A DNA stretch of 41,101 nt. Source: Spirochaetales bacterium. Lineage in GTDB: Bacteria > Spirochaetota > Spirochaetia > DSM-27196 > Alkalispirochaetaceae. Location: the NCBI GenBank assembly GCA_028282545.1, contig JANQHT010000043.1:1-41101 (forward strand). The letters are read 5' to 3'. The translations under genes were made by a program, and so were the position numbers. This document shows, piece by piece, positions 16,364-25,199 of this stretch; within the stretch, counting starts at the first letter, position 1, and every line of letters begins with the position of its first letter. The notes below the pieces were generated by a model. That model saw only the letters and a list, made by a program, of their open reading frames with translations. It was not told the origin of the DNA and ran no database searches.

Positions 16364-16452
16364 ATCCGCCTCTGCGGTAGGGTGGAACGTGGACTGGATT
16401 ACGGCCGGCGGGTCACCGGCCCGCGTGTCGGGCGGTGCAACTATCCCGCCGC

Positions 16453-16473
16453 GGGGCCGGTATGACCGGCCCC
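16453..16473 (-). terminator. Strong hairpin downstream of phnE2, possible transcript end
   Basis: A 9-bp perfect GC-rich stem (GGGGCCGGT / ACCGGCCCC) with a 3-base loop begins 21 bases after the phnE2 stop. No T-run follows on the minus strand, so it may protect or process the end of the phn transcript rather than act as a standard intrinsic terminator. Confidence 0.5.
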
Positions 16474-16493
16474 GTCATGCGGTCGCGGTCGGG

Positions 16494-17360
16494 TTAGTCG
16501 TGGATGTGGTACCGCTTCTTCAGTTGTGTTGCCACCAGCTCCATGATCAGTGCCACAGCCAGAATCAGGTAGGTGATAAACCCGATCTCGCTGATGTCGA
16601 AGAAGTAGCCGGCAGCCATAAACAGGTTGAAGCCGATGCCGCCGGCTCCTGCCGCGGCGCCCATCGCAACGGCGACGGCGAAGTTGATCTCGAAGCGGAT
16701 GAAGGTCCACGAGAGCAGGTACGTTGCGGAGGACGGAAGGACCGCCTGGAAGACGATCTGCAGCCAACTGGCACCGGAGGCTCGCAAAGCGTCGATAACG
16801 CCCTCGTCCAGTTCCTCGAAGGATTCCGAGTACGCTTTGAGCAGATAGCCCACCGTGTGGAAGCTCATTCCGATGACCGCCGCCACCGCGCCGAGTCCCG
16901 CCCCGATCGCGAATATCAGCACCCACAGAACGGTGGGCACGGCACGGATCACCGCCACGAATCCCTTGATGATATTGCTCGTGCGCGTGTTGGTGAGGTT
17001 CCGCGCCGCCAGTAAACCCAGGATCAGGGCGATAATGGCGCCCACGAGTGTCGTAAGGAAGGCAAGCGCCAACGTTACCAGGAGGAGGCGTAGCGCCGCG
17101 GTAAAGACTCCCCAACTGCCGGCGCCGCTCACGCCGAAGTGCGTATCCACACCGGCGGGTCTGCCGAACATGATGCCGAAGTAGCGGATCGTGTCCACCG
17201 TTGCCTTTCCCAGGTCGGTCCCTTTGGTTTCGATCGTGAGGAACCCCCAGATCGTAAGGGCGAGCAGCACCAGCAACACGACGTTTACCCACCGCTTTGC
17301 CGCGGTGGGCCGTTTGACGATTATTCTGCCCGTTCGAAGGTTGCGTTTGACCGCGGTCAC
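16494..17360 (-). CDS. phnE: Phosphonate ABC transporter permease, second PhnE copy
   Basis: Inner-membrane permease of the phosphonate importer, 288 residues with about six membrane helices. The first helix is at about 24-42, then a periplasmic loop, then the BPD_transp_1-type core. The cytoplasmic EAA-like loop that contacts the ATPase is seen in EELDEGVIDALRASGASWLQ followed by IVFQAVLPSS. A typical PhnE segment AAAGAGGIGFNLFMAAGYF follows. It starts at GTG 17360, overlapping the stop of the upstream permease as GTGA, and is the last gene of the run phnD-phnC-phnE-phnE. Two different permeases suggest a heterodimer. Confidence 0.92.
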   Translation of the reverse strand: MTAVKRNLRTGRIIVKRPTAAKRWVNVVLLVLLALTIWGFLTIETKGTDLGKATVDTIRYFGIMFGRPAGVDTHFGVSGAGSWGVFTAALRLLLVTLALAFLTTLVGAIIALILGLLAARNLTNTRTSNIIKGFVAVIRAVPTVLWVLIFAIGAGLGAVAAVIGMSFHTVGYLLKAYSESFEELDEGVIDALRASGASWLQIVFQAVLPSSATYLLSWTFIRFEINFAVAVAMGAAAGAGGIGFNLFMAAGYFFDISEIGFITYLILAVALIMELVATQLKKRYHIHD

Positions 17361-18169
17361 AGGATCACCCTCCGCACGGCGTTGGATATCAGTTCGATAG
17401 CCAGGACGACCACGACAATGCTCAGGACAACGAGAGATGCGCTCCGGTACTGAAGGCTCTTGTAATAGACGCTGAACATAAACCCGATACCGGAACCGGT
17501 GAGCAGTCCCACCAAGGTGGCACTTCGGATATTGGTCTCCACCATGTAGAGCACCCAGCTCATCATCTGCGGCAGCGATGCCGGAATGACCGCCTGGGCG
17601 ATCACCTGGGAGTAGCTCGCGCCGGCCGCTCGGAGCGCCTCTACCGAACTCGCCGACGCCTCGTCGATCGTTTCCATAAACGCCCGCGTCAGGAACCCGA
17701 AGGTCGCGAAGAAGAGCGCCAGGAATCCGGTAAACGAACTCTGTCCAAAGGAGAGCAGGAAGATCATTGCCCAGGCCGCCACCGGGATATTACGGTTGAT
17801 CGACGCAATTGTACGCGCAAGGAACGCGAAGACTCCGTTTGGCCGCGTCGTCACGGATCCGAGGATGGCGAAGACGAAGGAGACAACGGAGGCTGCCACC
17901 GACGCCATAACGGACATCAGGATCGTGTCCCACAGTTTGTCCAGGATTCGTGGAAGGCGGCTCCACGCCTTTGCGTCGGGCAAGAGATTGGCGGTCATCC
18001 ACGCGGCAACGCGTGGAATTGCAGCGAACGCGTCGAACAGATCGAACTGCGTCAGTACGGACGCTCCCCAGGAGACAAAGATCATTCCGAGCAGGAAGAG
18101 CGTCAGCGTCAGTTTTTGCTTCCGGAAGTACGCCGTGGGGCTCGTTTTTTCAATCAATAATGAGCTCAC
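17357..18169 (-). CDS. phnE: Phosphonate ABC transporter permease, first PhnE copy
   Basis: Permease partner of the phosphonate importer, 270 residues. Helices are evident at about 22-42, 85-108, 125-145 and in the C-terminal half. The EAA-like loop reads IDEASASSVEALRAAGASYS followed by QVIAQAVIPASLP; the late segment ATLVGLLTGSGIGFMFSVYY is typical of PhnE. The GTG start at 18169 lies inside the end of phnC (20-base overlap), so the subunits are translationally coupled. It differs clearly in sequence from the second copy, so they are paralogues, not a recent duplication. Confidence 0.92.
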   Translation of the reverse strand: MSSLLIEKTSPTAYFRKQKLTLTLFLLGMIFVSWGASVLTQFDLFDAFAAIPRVAAWMTANLLPDAKAWSRLPRILDKLWDTILMSVMASVAASVVSFVFAILGSVTTRPNGVFAFLARTIASINRNIPVAAWAMIFLLSFGQSSFTGFLALFFATFGFLTRAFMETIDEASASSVEALRAAGASYSQVIAQAVIPASLPQMMSWVLYMVETNIRSATLVGLLTGSGIGFMFSVYYKSLQYRSASLVVLSIVVVVLAIELISNAVRRVIL

Positions 18170-18911
18170 CGGCTTCCGTCCCGTAGATTTCGTGAATCCG
18201 TTTTTTGTTGAGTTCCGACGGGGGACCGTCGAAGACGAGGTGACCGGCGTTGAATCCCAGGATTCTCTCCGCGTACCGCTTTGCCACGTCTACCTGGTGC
18301 AGGTTGACCAGGATGGTGATACCCAGGTCCTTTTGAATGCGCCGCAGGTAGTCCATGATGATCTTCGCGGAACTCGGGTCCAGCGAACTGATCGGTTCGT
18401 CGCAAAGGATCATACGAGGGTCCTGGACCAGGGCACGGGCGATTCCGACACGCTGTTTTTGACCGCCCGAGAGCTGGTCGCACCGTCGATAGACATAATC
18501 CTCGAGGCCGAGCAGTTGAAGGACTTCCACCGCCTTTGTCTTTTCCTCCTCGGTGTACATTCCGAGGACACCGGCGATGCTCGATTTGTACCCCAGGCGA
18601 CCGTGCAGCACGTTTTCGATCACGGTGAGGCGATAGACGAGGTTATAGTGCTGGAAGATCATGCCGATCTTCGCTCGGGCGTGGCGAAGTGCCGCCCCTT
18701 TGAGGGCGAGAATGTCTTCCTTGTCATAGCGGATCGATCCGTCGGAAGCGTCAATAAGGCGGTTGATGCAACGGATCAACGTCGTTTTGCCCGATCCGGA
18801 GGGGCCGATGACCGCGACAAACTGGCCCTTCTTGATCTTGAAGGTTACGTCGGAAAGCGCGCGGGAGTCGCCGTAAAATTTGGTGAGGCGTTCAACCTCG
18901 AGCAGTGCCAT
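18150..18911 (-). CDS. phnC: Phosphonate ABC transporter ATP-binding protein
   Basis: ATPase that powers phosphonate import, 253 residues. Walker A is GPSGSGKTTL (about 36-45), the Q-loop is IFQHYNLVYRLTV, the ABC signature is LSGGQKQRVGIARAL (about 147-161), Walker B is MILCDEPISSLDP, and the switch His is in NLHQVDVA. The family-specific NLV(Y/E)RL segment after the Q-loop is typical of PhnC. ATG 18911 has GGAGA upstream. Two hairpins separate it from phnD, and it overlaps the first permease gene. Confidence 0.95.
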   Translation of the reverse strand: MALLEVERLTKFYGDSRALSDVTFKIKKGQFVAVIGPSGSGKTTLIRCINRLIDASDGSIRYDKEDILALKGAALRHARAKIGMIFQHYNLVYRLTVIENVLHGRLGYKSSIAGVLGMYTEEEKTKAVEVLQLLGLEDYVYRRCDQLSGGQKQRVGIARALVQDPRMILCDEPISSLDPSSAKIIMDYLRRIQKDLGITILVNLHQVDVAKRYAERILGFNAGHLVFDGPPSELNKKRIHEIYGTEAGELIID

Positions 18912-18931
18912 AGGTGTGTCTCCAATACGCG

Positions 18932-19011
18932 AACGGTCGCTCCCCGAGGGGAACGACCGTTGCTGGTTCCCGTTTTGACCGGTCCGGCGGGGCCGGGCCG
19001 GAAACGGGAAC
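18932..19011 (-). promoter_or_regulatory. Two stable hairpins between phnD and phnC
   Basis: The first pairs 18932-18945 with 18948-18961 (14-bp arms, one mismatch at the stem). The second pairs 18966-18975 with 19002-19011 (GTTCCCGTTT / AAACGGGAAC) and contains a further CCGGTCCGGC/GCCGGGCCGG stem inside. No T-run follows either on the minus strand. Such hairpins after a binding-protein gene usually stabilise its mRNA so that PhnD is made in excess over the membrane subunits. Confidence 0.65.
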
Positions 19012-19022
19012 GAGTGTGGGTC

Positions 19023-20048
19023 TTACTTCAGGCCGCTGAGGACGCGGATCGGGTCGTACCACGCATCTTCGACCAGCGCGAACTGCTCACCCTCTTCGAA
19101 GAACGCAGAGGAGCCGTCGGCGCCGAAGATCGCCTTGATCATCATCGTCTCTTCCGACGTGAACGCCGTCTTGAGGGCCATGACCTCTTCGTCCGTGAGG
19201 AGGTTCGTGTTCATGACGATCGGTGCGTTGAGAACGGGAACCGCTGCTACGAGGATGACCTCGACGCCGGGAACCTGGTCAAAGGGGGCGTCGGCGTTGT
19301 CCTTGACGCGGATGATGTCGCCGGGGGCGGGATCGTTGAAATCGCCGGTAACGAAGTCGATGTAGGTGTCCACACAGACGTTGCAGAAGGCGCCGATGTC
19401 AGCTTTGCCCGTCAGGACGTTGAAGAAGGAACCCTGGTGGGAACCGCCGAACATAACTTCCGAGAAGACCATGCCGGGGCCGCCTTCGAGAAGCTCTTCC
19501 GACGCCACGTTGAAGTTGTCGGAGATGATACTGGAGGGAACGCGGAACCCGGAGGTCGAGCTGTTCGAAACAAAGGAGAATCGCTTCTGTTCGAGCGTGT
19601 CCAGGTTGAATTCGCCGGCGATCTTGTACTGCTCTTCGTTTTCGATAAGCGTACCCAGCATCGAGTAGTACTTGGCGTTGTCCAGGCTACCCGTTTCATC
19701 GGTGTTGACTACCAGCGGGAGGATCGCCTTTTCCCGTTCGTGCGCCTGCGTGTAGCCTTCGCCGCCGAACCACGAGAACGCGGCGTTCTCGTTCACCATC
19801 GCCTCAATAGCGATCGCATAGTCGGTAGTGAGCTGCTCGGTAATCTCGCGACCGATCGCCTTCGAGGCCACCTCGATGACTGCGGCGCGCGACTCGGCAA
19901 ACTCAGGGGTGGACTCGTTCGGGTACCAGACCCATACGAGAGCTTCTTTCTCTTCCATCATGGACTCGCCGGCTTCCTGCCGACCGCCTGCAAATACGGA
20001 ACTGAGAACGATGCTCAGAACCGCAAGCGTGAGGAGTACCTTTTTCAC
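19023..20048 (-). CDS. phnD: Phosphonate-binding periplasmic protein
   Basis: Substrate-binding subunit of the phosphonate importer. The 341-residue product has a signal peptide (VKKVLLTLAVLSIVLSSVFA) with a polar GGRQEAGES junction as in many spirochaete binding proteins, and then the PhnD / phosphate-phosphonate-binding fold: VWYPNESTPEFAESRAAV, TTDYAIAIEAM, FSWFGGEGYTQA, SFVSNSSTSGFRVPSSII (the Ser/Thr-rich anion pocket), FGGSHQGSFFNVLTGKADIG and VILVAAVPVLNAPIVMNTNL. I chose GTG 20048 because AAAGGAG lies 6-8 bases upstream and the signal peptide begins there. It follows the PHP/IMPase gene by 130 bases, which probably hold its own promoter. Confidence 0.93.
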   Translation of the reverse strand: MKKVLLTLAVLSIVLSSVFAGGRQEAGESMMEEKEALVWVWYPNESTPEFAESRAAVIEVASKAIGREITEQLTTDYAIAIEAMVNENAAFSWFGGEGYTQAHEREKAILPLVVNTDETGSLDNAKYYSMLGTLIENEEQYKIAGEFNLDTLEQKRFSFVSNSSTSGFRVPSSIISDNFNVASEELLEGGPGMVFSEVMFGGSHQGSFFNVLTGKADIGAFCNVCVDTYIDFVTGDFNDPAPGDIIRVKDNADAPFDQVPGVEVILVAAVPVLNAPIVMNTNLLTDEEVMALKTAFTSEETMMIKAIFGADGSSAFFEEGEQFALVEDAWYDPIRVLSGLK

Positions 20049-20161
20049 GTTGTGCTCCTTTGTGGTTTTGCATCCGAATCGCAAACGACGTTCGCTCGAC
20101 TTCGGAAACTTGTGTGGATCGTGCGTCGGTTCTGTTAGCGTCGTGTAATAAAACGATGCCG

Positions 20162-20187
20162 TTTCTCTGAGAATTGCGTTAGAGAAA
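20162..20187 (-). promoter_or_regulatory. Inverted repeat with the CTAACGCAATTCT box upstream of phnD
   Basis: TTTCTCT (20162-20168) and AGAGAAA (20181-20187) flank a 13-bp segment, AGAATTGCGTTAG on the plus strand (20170-20182), that recurs exactly upstream of the S41 protease gene (29567-29579). It lies 120-140 bases before the phnD start and covers the stop codon of the PHP/IMPase gene. It is a candidate operator or promoter element for phnD; the rest of 20049-20161 shows no clear promoter. Confidence 0.4.
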
Positions 20188-21882
20188 GGTTACGGGTGGG
20201 CGTCCCGAGCGGAAGAGGTGTGCGAGGAGCGCGTCGAGGGTGGCCCGATCGCGGGCGGCGATAAAGAGGCCGCGGTCGCGCCGAAACCACGGCGGGGAGG
20301 TGGAGGCCTCGCCGTGGGAGCGCTCTCCCGTCTCTTCGTCGCCGATCTCTACGACCGCGGCGCCCCCCACCTCGCGGAGCACGATGTTGGCCGCGGCGTG
20401 ATCCCAGGCGGAGATCGTCGCGGAGAGGTAGATATCGAGAGTGCCGCGAATGACGCGGATAACTCCGAGTGACGCGCATCCGAGCGCACGCTGGGCGCGG
20501 AAGCTCTTTCGAATCTGCTTCGTTTCGACGCCGAAATCGCGTTTCAACCGCCTCATCGTGGAGGAACTCACCTCGATAACCGACGCCTCCAGCGGAAGGG
20601 GGCGTTCCAACGGCAGGAGGGGCACGCCGTTGCAGAAGGCACCGCGGTTGGGAATGCCCACGTAGCACTCGTCCGCCATGACGTCGTACACCACCCCCAC
20701 GACCGGCTCCCCGCCGTCCCAACGGGCCACGCTGACCGCGAAGTAGGTACCGGCGGAAACAAAGTTCGTCGTCCCGTCTATCGGATCGATTATCCATGCC
20801 GGTCCGGCCGTCGATTCCGGCAGCGTCTCGTCCTCTTCGGTCAGGAAGGTGTGATCCGGGTGGCGTGAACCGATCGCGTCGCGGAGATACCCTTCGACCG
20901 CCATGTCGTGGGCCGTTACCAGGTCGCGAATATCGCCCGCCTTGAGTTTTGGGTCGATTCCGTCCGTGGTCGCCCGGCGCGCTAGGTCGCCGGCGGAGCG
21001 AACCGTTTTGACCAGCCACTCTACCTCGTCGTCGTCGAAGGAGAGCAGCCGGTCCAGGCCCGCCTCCGGGGCGGTGATCTCACCCAGTCGGCGCGGAGAC
21101 CCGAAGGTGCCGTGGTCATCGGTACCGCCCACTTCGATGAGGTCAAAATCCTCGGCCAGGGCGCGTGCCCGCGCCGTGTCCTCCGGCGAATGGTCGGGGT
21201 GGAACACTTCAATGCCGGCGAGTCCCGCTTCAACGAGTTCCGGGATGAGGTCAAAGCTCTCCTGCTGCCCGGGATGCGCCAGGACCGCGACTCCCCCGTC
21301 CGCCCGGATTGCCGCGAGCGCCTCGAAGAGGTCCACGTACTCGATGTCGCCGGCGCAGATCCCGTCGTCCTTGAAGAGCACACGGTAGAGGTCGCCGTAC
21401 ATTCGGGACGCCGCACCTTTCTTGACCAGCAGTTCCATTACGTGCTGCTTGAAGAGAACGCCCTCCCAGACATCGAGTTCTTCCGGCGAAAAGGAGTCCG
21501 CCGCAATCTCCTCCACCTCCTCGAGCGTGATAGGGTATCCGGCCTCCAGGAGCGCCTGTACCTGTTCGCGTGTTCGGGCGTTGCGGCGCTCCCGAATGGG
21601 TGCACAGAGCGCCTCCACGTGAGGCGCGGGAAGGGGCAGCCTGTAACCCAGAAGATGGATCTTCCTCGATGTGCGGGTATCGAACGCGGAGATCTCGACA
21701 CCGGGGATCATCCCTAGGCCGGCGCGCTGCGCCAGGGAGGCGATAATCGGGAGTCCCGCCGTCGTGTCGTGGTCAACCACCGCAACGTGGGAGAGGTTTT
21801 TTCGCTTCGCCTCAACCACCAGCTCCCGGGCCGTATACGAACCGTCCGAAAAACGGGTATGAACGTGAAGATCGGCGATCAT
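20179..21882 (-). CDS. PHP-domain phosphoesterase fused to inositol-monophosphatase-like phosphatase, in C-P lyase operon
   Basis: A 567-residue two-domain enzyme. The N-terminal PHP domain (about 1-290) keeps every metal motif: DLHVHTRFSDGS (H6, H8, D13), VDHDT (H38), GVEIS (E63), KIHLLGY (H76), LAHPG (H203), FHPDHS (H228) and GGTDDHG (D255/H257). The C-terminal IMPase domain (about 290-560) keeps TEEDE (349-352), IIDPIDGTTNF (D366, D369) and SAWDHAAAN (D494). PHP enzymes hydrolyse phosphoesters; the Eggerthella lenta enzyme PhnPP does so on 5-phosphoribosyl 1,2-cyclic phosphate. No phnP or phnN is present here, so I infer that this fusion processes the PhnJ product to ribose 5-phosphate. 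ATG 21882 overlaps the phnL stop (ATGA); a longer frame upstream would lie inside phnL. Catalysis is unproven. Confidence 0.9.
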   Translation of the reverse strand: MIADLHVHTRFSDGSYTARELVVEAKRKNLSHVAVVDHDTTAGLPIIASLAQRAGLGMIPGVEISAFDTRTSRKIHLLGYRLPLPAPHVEALCAPIRERRNARTREQVQALLEAGYPITLEEVEEIAADSFSPEELDVWEGVLFKQHVMELLVKKGAASRMYGDLYRVLFKDDGICAGDIEYVDLFEALAAIRADGGVAVLAHPGQQESFDLIPELVEAGLAGIEVFHPDHSPEDTARARALAEDFDLIEVGGTDDHGTFGSPRRLGEITAPEAGLDRLLSFDDDEVEWLVKTVRSAGDLARRATTDGIDPKLKAGDIRDLVTAHDMAVEGYLRDAIGSRHPDHTFLTEEDETLPESTAGPAWIIDPIDGTTNFVSAGTYFAVSVARWDGGEPVVGVVYDVMADECYVGIPNRGAFCNGVPLLPLERPLPLEASVIEVSSSTMRRLKRDFGVETKQIRKSFRAQRALGCASLGVIRVIRGTLDIYLSATISAWDHAAANIVLREVGGAAVVEIGDEETGERSHGEASTSPPWFRRDRGLFIAARDRATLDALLAHLFRSGRPPVTFL

Positions 21883-22577
21883 GCGGTGAATGATCCGAGG
21901 CTCATGCTGTACTCCTTGTCGCACAAGCCCCCCATAAACTCAAGGTCGTGGAAGATCCCCAGCATGGTGGTGCCCTCGTTCTTCAACTGCTCAATGAGCA
22001 GTCGAACCCGTTCTTTGGAGCGCCCGTCGAGGCTCGCCGTCGGTTCATCCAAGAGCAGGAGGCGCGGGTGCTTGACCATGGCACGGGCGATGTTGAGGCG
22101 CAGTTTTTCTCCGCCGGAGAAATTGTTCGGATAGCTGTCCCACAGTTCACGATCCAGCTCGAAGTGTGCCAGGATGCGTTCCGTCTCGGTCCGGGCAAAC
22201 TCCGCATCGCGCCCCGTTTCGAGGATCGCCGTTTCCACGATCTCCCGCGCCGTGGTGCGGGGGATAACGTTCAGGAACTGGCTCACGTAGCCGATCTCGT
22301 GGTGCCGCAGATAGATAACGGTCTGTTCATCGGCACTGGTCAGGTCAACGGTGCCGAACTCGTTCGAGTCGTAGAGTATTGTCCCTTCCTGCGGCAGGTA
22401 GGTGCGGTAGATAAGCTTGAGCACCGTCGATTTTCCGCTTCCGCTGCGGCCGGTGATGCCGACAAACTCACCCGGTTCAATCCGGATGGAAACGTCCGTG
22501 CAGCCCGTGATGTGTTTGTCGAGCTGATGAATCGTGAATCGTTTTGAAAGGTTTTGAGCATCCAGTACCGGTCTCAC
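21879..22577 (-). CDS. phnL: C-P lyase complex ABC-type protein PhnL
   Basis: ABC-type ATPase required with PhnGHIJ for making ribose-1-phosphonate triphosphate and not part of a transporter. 232 residues: Walker [16 protein letters not shown], signature [15 protein letters not shown], Walker [13 protein letters not shown], switch HDLEFM. The linker [20 protein letters not shown] is characteristic of PhnL. I chose GTG 22577 because it overlaps the preceding stop (GTGA), is preceded by GGAGG and starts at the family N-terminus ([13 protein letters not shown]); the longer frame upstream lies within the acetyltransferase gene. The stop overlaps the PHP/IMPase start. Confidence 0.93.
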   Translation of the reverse strand: MRPVLDAQNLSKRFTIHQLDKHITGCTDVSIRIEPGEFVGITGRSGSGKSTVLKLIYRTYLPQEGTILYDSNEFGTVDLTSADEQTVIYLRHHEIGYVSQFLNVIPRTTAREIVETAILETGRDAEFARTETERILAHFELDRELWDSYPNNFSGGEKLRLNIARAMVKHPRLLLLDEPTASLDGRSKERVRLLIEQLKNEGTTMLGIFHDLEFMGGLCDKEYSMSLGSFTA

Positions 22578-23188
22578 CGGGCGCCTCCGTACTTCTCCAC
22601 GAACGATTCCACCGGGCCGGTGAAGTCGTCCATTCGTTCTCCGAGCATTTCGTGGGGCCACTCCCACCAGGCGATCGCCTGGAGCGCCGCGGCCACCTCC
22701 GAGGGAAAGCGCTCCTTCACCACGCGCGCCGGAACGCCAACCGCAATGGAGTAGGCGGGTATGTCCCGGGTGACCACGGCGGCCGCTCCAACGACGCTGC
22801 CGTCACCAACCGTGACGCCGGGCATGACGATCGCGCCGTGGCCGATCCACGTATCGTGACCGATGTGTACCACCTGGTCGGCGCGCCACTCAAAGAACGC
22901 TTCGTCGTCCGCCTCCGCCAGTCCGTACAGTTTGCGACGGTAAGTGAAATGGTGCTGTGTGGGACGGTCCGTGGGGTGGTGCGTCGGTCCCACGCGGACG
23001 GCGGCCGCAATGTTACTGAACTTGCCGACGCGGGTATTCTGAAAGAAGCAGAACTGGCCGCAATAGGAGTAGTCGCCAAGGTGCGTATTCTCGAGCATCG
23101 ACATGGCCCCCACTTCCGTGTAGGCGCCGAAGGTCGTATTAAAATAGCGTGCGCCCTCGTGGATCGTCGGGTCCGTTCCAAGCTGCAT
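22574..23188 (-). CDS. Phosphonate-operon hexapeptide-repeat acetyltransferase
   Basis: A 204-residue left-handed beta-helix acyltransferase of the type found in many phn operons (TIGR03308-like). Hexapeptide turns run from about 25 to 155 ([80 protein letters not shown]) with the expected cofactor-site end [10 protein letters not shown] ~40-residue insert ([20 protein letters not shown]) separates two halves. Its likely job is acetylating an aminophosphonate, but the substrate is not known. ATG 23188 has AGGAG upstream; the gene starts 2 bases after the phnM stop. Confidence 0.88.
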   Translation of the reverse strand: MQLGTDPTIHEGARYFNTTFGAYTEVGAMSMLENTHLGDYSYCGQFCFFQNTRVGKFSNIAAAVRVGPTHHPTDRPTQHHFTYRRKLYGLAEADDEAFFEWRADQVVHIGHDTWIGHGAIVMPGVTVGDGSVVGAAAVVTRDIPAYSIAVGVPARVVKERFPSEVAAALQAIAWWEWPHEMLGERMDDFTGPVESFVEKYGGAR

Positions 23189-23190
23189 CG

Positions 23191-24366
23191 CTATCTCCTG
23201 TACGCCGCCGAGTAGACGTGGGCACCCGCAACGTAGGCACGAGCTACCGCCGGGCTTTGATCGTCCAGAACATCAACGACCACGACGTCGGCCCGCTTGC
23301 CGGGGGTTAGAGATCCAACGTGATCGTCCACTTGGACCGCCGCCGCGGGATTGTGTGTGACCAGACGAACCATCTCGTGTAGCGGGCGCCCGTGTTGCCG
23401 GTGCATCACGAAGACCGCCTTCAACAGCGCTGCCGGGTAGTAGTCGCTGCACAGAACGTCCACGGCGTCAGCCAGGATCGCCTCGGCGGCGGAGAGATTA
23501 CCGGAGTGGGACCCGCCCAGGAGTATGTTCGGCGCCCCGGCAACGGTGTGGAGCCCGCGGCTCCGCGCCGCCAGGGCAACCTCGAGGGTGATGGGAAACT
23601 CGCTGATCGAGGCGTCAAAATCGCTGATCAGATCGAGCTTTTCAACGCTGTCATCGTCGTGGGATGCAACCGCTATGCCGCACGCCCTCGCTTCGCGCGC
23701 GAGGGATCGGAGCGTCTCCACCGTGAGTTTCTCGCGACCCTGGCTGTGGGCGATGACACGATCTACCTCGTCATCGGAGAGGTTGCGGTAGCCTTTTAAC
23801 GTTTCGCGGTATATCTCCAAGTTCCGGTACTGCCCCTGACCGGGCGTATGGTCCATAAACGAAAGCAGGTGGACTTTTCCTTCCCGAATATACTCGCGCA
23901 ACTCCTCCACCCGGTTCACATTGTCGATTTCGAATCGCGCGTGAAAACGATGGTGGATGAAGTGCTCCGATGCGTGGGTCCGATCGATCACGTCGATGAG
24001 TTTGCGCGTGTTTTCGACGCTCCGTATGGGGAGGTGGGAGAACTCGGTGTAATCGTAGATGGAAAGAGAGTGGTACATCGTCGTAATGCCGTGGGAGATC
24101 AACTCCCGCTCCGCCTCGCGAAGGGCAAAGGTGAAGTCCATCATAGACGTGGGCCTGGGCGCCGCCATGTGCTCGATGTAGTCGGAATGGACGTCGATGA
24201 GGCCGGGCAGAACAAACGCACCGCCCACGTCCACGATCTCGTTCCCGACGGCACCGGTGGTTCCTGCGCGGTCCACCGATGCAATGTGCGATCCGTCGAT
24301 CACGAGATCGAATCCGGTCAGCATTTCCTCGGGTGTGGCAATGGTTCCGTTGGTAAGGACGATCAT
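23191..24366 (-). CDS. phnM: Alpha-D-ribose 1-methylphosphonate 5-triphosphate diphosphatase
   Basis: Amidohydrolase-fold enzyme that removes pyrophosphate from ribose 1-phosphonate 5-triphosphate to give the PhnJ substrate. 391 residues, with metal and active-site motifs [13 protein letters not shown] (about 55-67), [12 protein letters not shown] (about 141-152), VASHDDDS (about 237-244) and [12 protein letters not shown] (about 289-300). Length and motifs are normal for PhnM. ATG 24366 overlaps the phnK stop as ATGA, and the next gene follows by 2 bases. Confidence 0.95.
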   Translation of the reverse strand: MIVLTNGTIATPEEMLTGFDLVIDGSHIASVDRAGTTGAVGNEIVDVGGAFVLPGLIDVHSDYIEHMAAPRPTSMMDFTFALREAERELISHGITTMYHSLSIYDYTEFSHLPIRSVENTRKLIDVIDRTHASEHFIHHRFHARFEIDNVNRVEELREYIREGKVHLLSFMDHTPGQGQYRNLEIYRETLKGYRNLSDDEVDRVIAHSQGREKLTVETLRSLAREARACGIAVASHDDDSVEKLDLISDFDASISEFPITLEVALAARSRGLHTVAGAPNILLGGSHSGNLSAAEAILADAVDVLCSDYYPAALLKAVFVMHRQHGRPLHEMVRLVTHNPAAAVQVDDHVGSLTPGKRADVVVVDVLDDQSPAVARAYVAGAHVYSAAYRR

Positions 24367-25199
24367 AACAACGAGTACACAAGCTCCTGGGTGTAAGGGT
24401 GTTGGGGATCTTCGAGGATCTGGTCGGTAAGACCCCGCTCGACCACGCGACCGTTCAACATGACGATGGTCCGATCCGCAAGCATGCGAACCACGCCGAG
24501 GTCGTGGGAAACGAGCAGCATGCTGATTGAAAGCTCGCGCTGGATCTGTTTTACCAAGTCCAGGACGCGCGCCTGGACGGAGAGGTCCAGTCCCGTCGTG
24601 ACCTCGTCGAGCAAGAGGATAGGCGGATTGTTGGAAAGCGCTTTGGCGATCTGTACCCGTTGCTGCATGCCGCCTGAAAAGTTGGCGGGCGCTTCTTTCA
24701 TACGGTGGTGCGGAATGCTGACGTGCGTAAGGAGTTCCCGCGCGCGATTTTCCATGGCCCCAACGTTACGGTTCCCTGCGGCGATCATCTTCTCCGCGAT
24801 ATTGGCGAGGGAGGAGAATTTCATCTTGAGTCCCAGAACGGGATTCTGGTAGACCTTGCCAAAGACGTGGTTCCGTATGTACCGCCGCGTCTGACCCGAT
24901 CCGGAGAAGATGCTCTCGTTGCCGTTCTTGTATTGGGCGATGAACGCCTCACCCCCGCTCGGTTCGAGGTCGAAGTAGAGGCAGTTGAGGACGGTAGATT
25001 TTCCGCTGCCGCTTTCGCCCACGATTCCCAGTACCTCGCTTTCGAAGAGGTCGAGCGACACGTCGCTCAGTGCGTAGACGGTGCCGCAGGCGGGACAGTA
25101 GTTCCGTTCGAGCGCAGTTGGGTCACCGCCTGAACAGCGGGGGCACCCTTCGCCGAACCGTTTTCCCAGCTCCTTTACCTGGAGGACGATCTTGTTCAT
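24363..25199 (-). CDS. phnK: C-P lyase complex ABC-type protein PhnK with inserted zinc ribbon
   Basis: ABC-type subunit that docks on the PhnGHIJ core and is needed for phosphonate breakdown. 278 residues: Walker [13 protein letters not shown], signature FSGGMQQRVQIAKAL, Walker B ILLLDEVTTGLD, switch SHDLGV, and the PhnK ending QILEDPQHPYTQELV. Compared with E. coli PhnK it has about 30 extra residues near the N-terminus with two CxxC pairs (GCPRCSGG and YCPACG, around 17-39), likely a zinc ribbon. ATG 25199 overlaps the phnJ stop (ATGA) and gives the family N-terminus; the longer frame would start inside phnJ. Confidence 0.94.
   Translation of the reverse strand: MNKIVLQVKELGKRFGEGCPRCSGGDPTALERNYCPACGTVYALSDVSLDLFESEVLGIVGESGSGKSTVLNCLYFDLEPSGGEAFIAQYKNGNESIFSGSGQTRRYIRNHVFGKVYQNPVLGLKMKFSSLANIAEKMIAAGNRNVGAMENRARELLTHVSIPHHRMKEAPANFSGGMQQRVQIAKALSNNPPILLLDEVTTGLDLSVQARVLDLVKQIQRELSISMLLVSHDLGVVRMLADRTIVMLNGRVVERGLTDQILEDPQHPYTQELVYSLL

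Noticed and set aside
17796-20138. A 780-codon open frame on the plus strand
   Set aside because: It lies exactly opposite phnE, phnC and phnD, whose motifs are all intact on the minus strand. Long antisense frames are common in GC-rich coding DNA, and the translation shows no domain.
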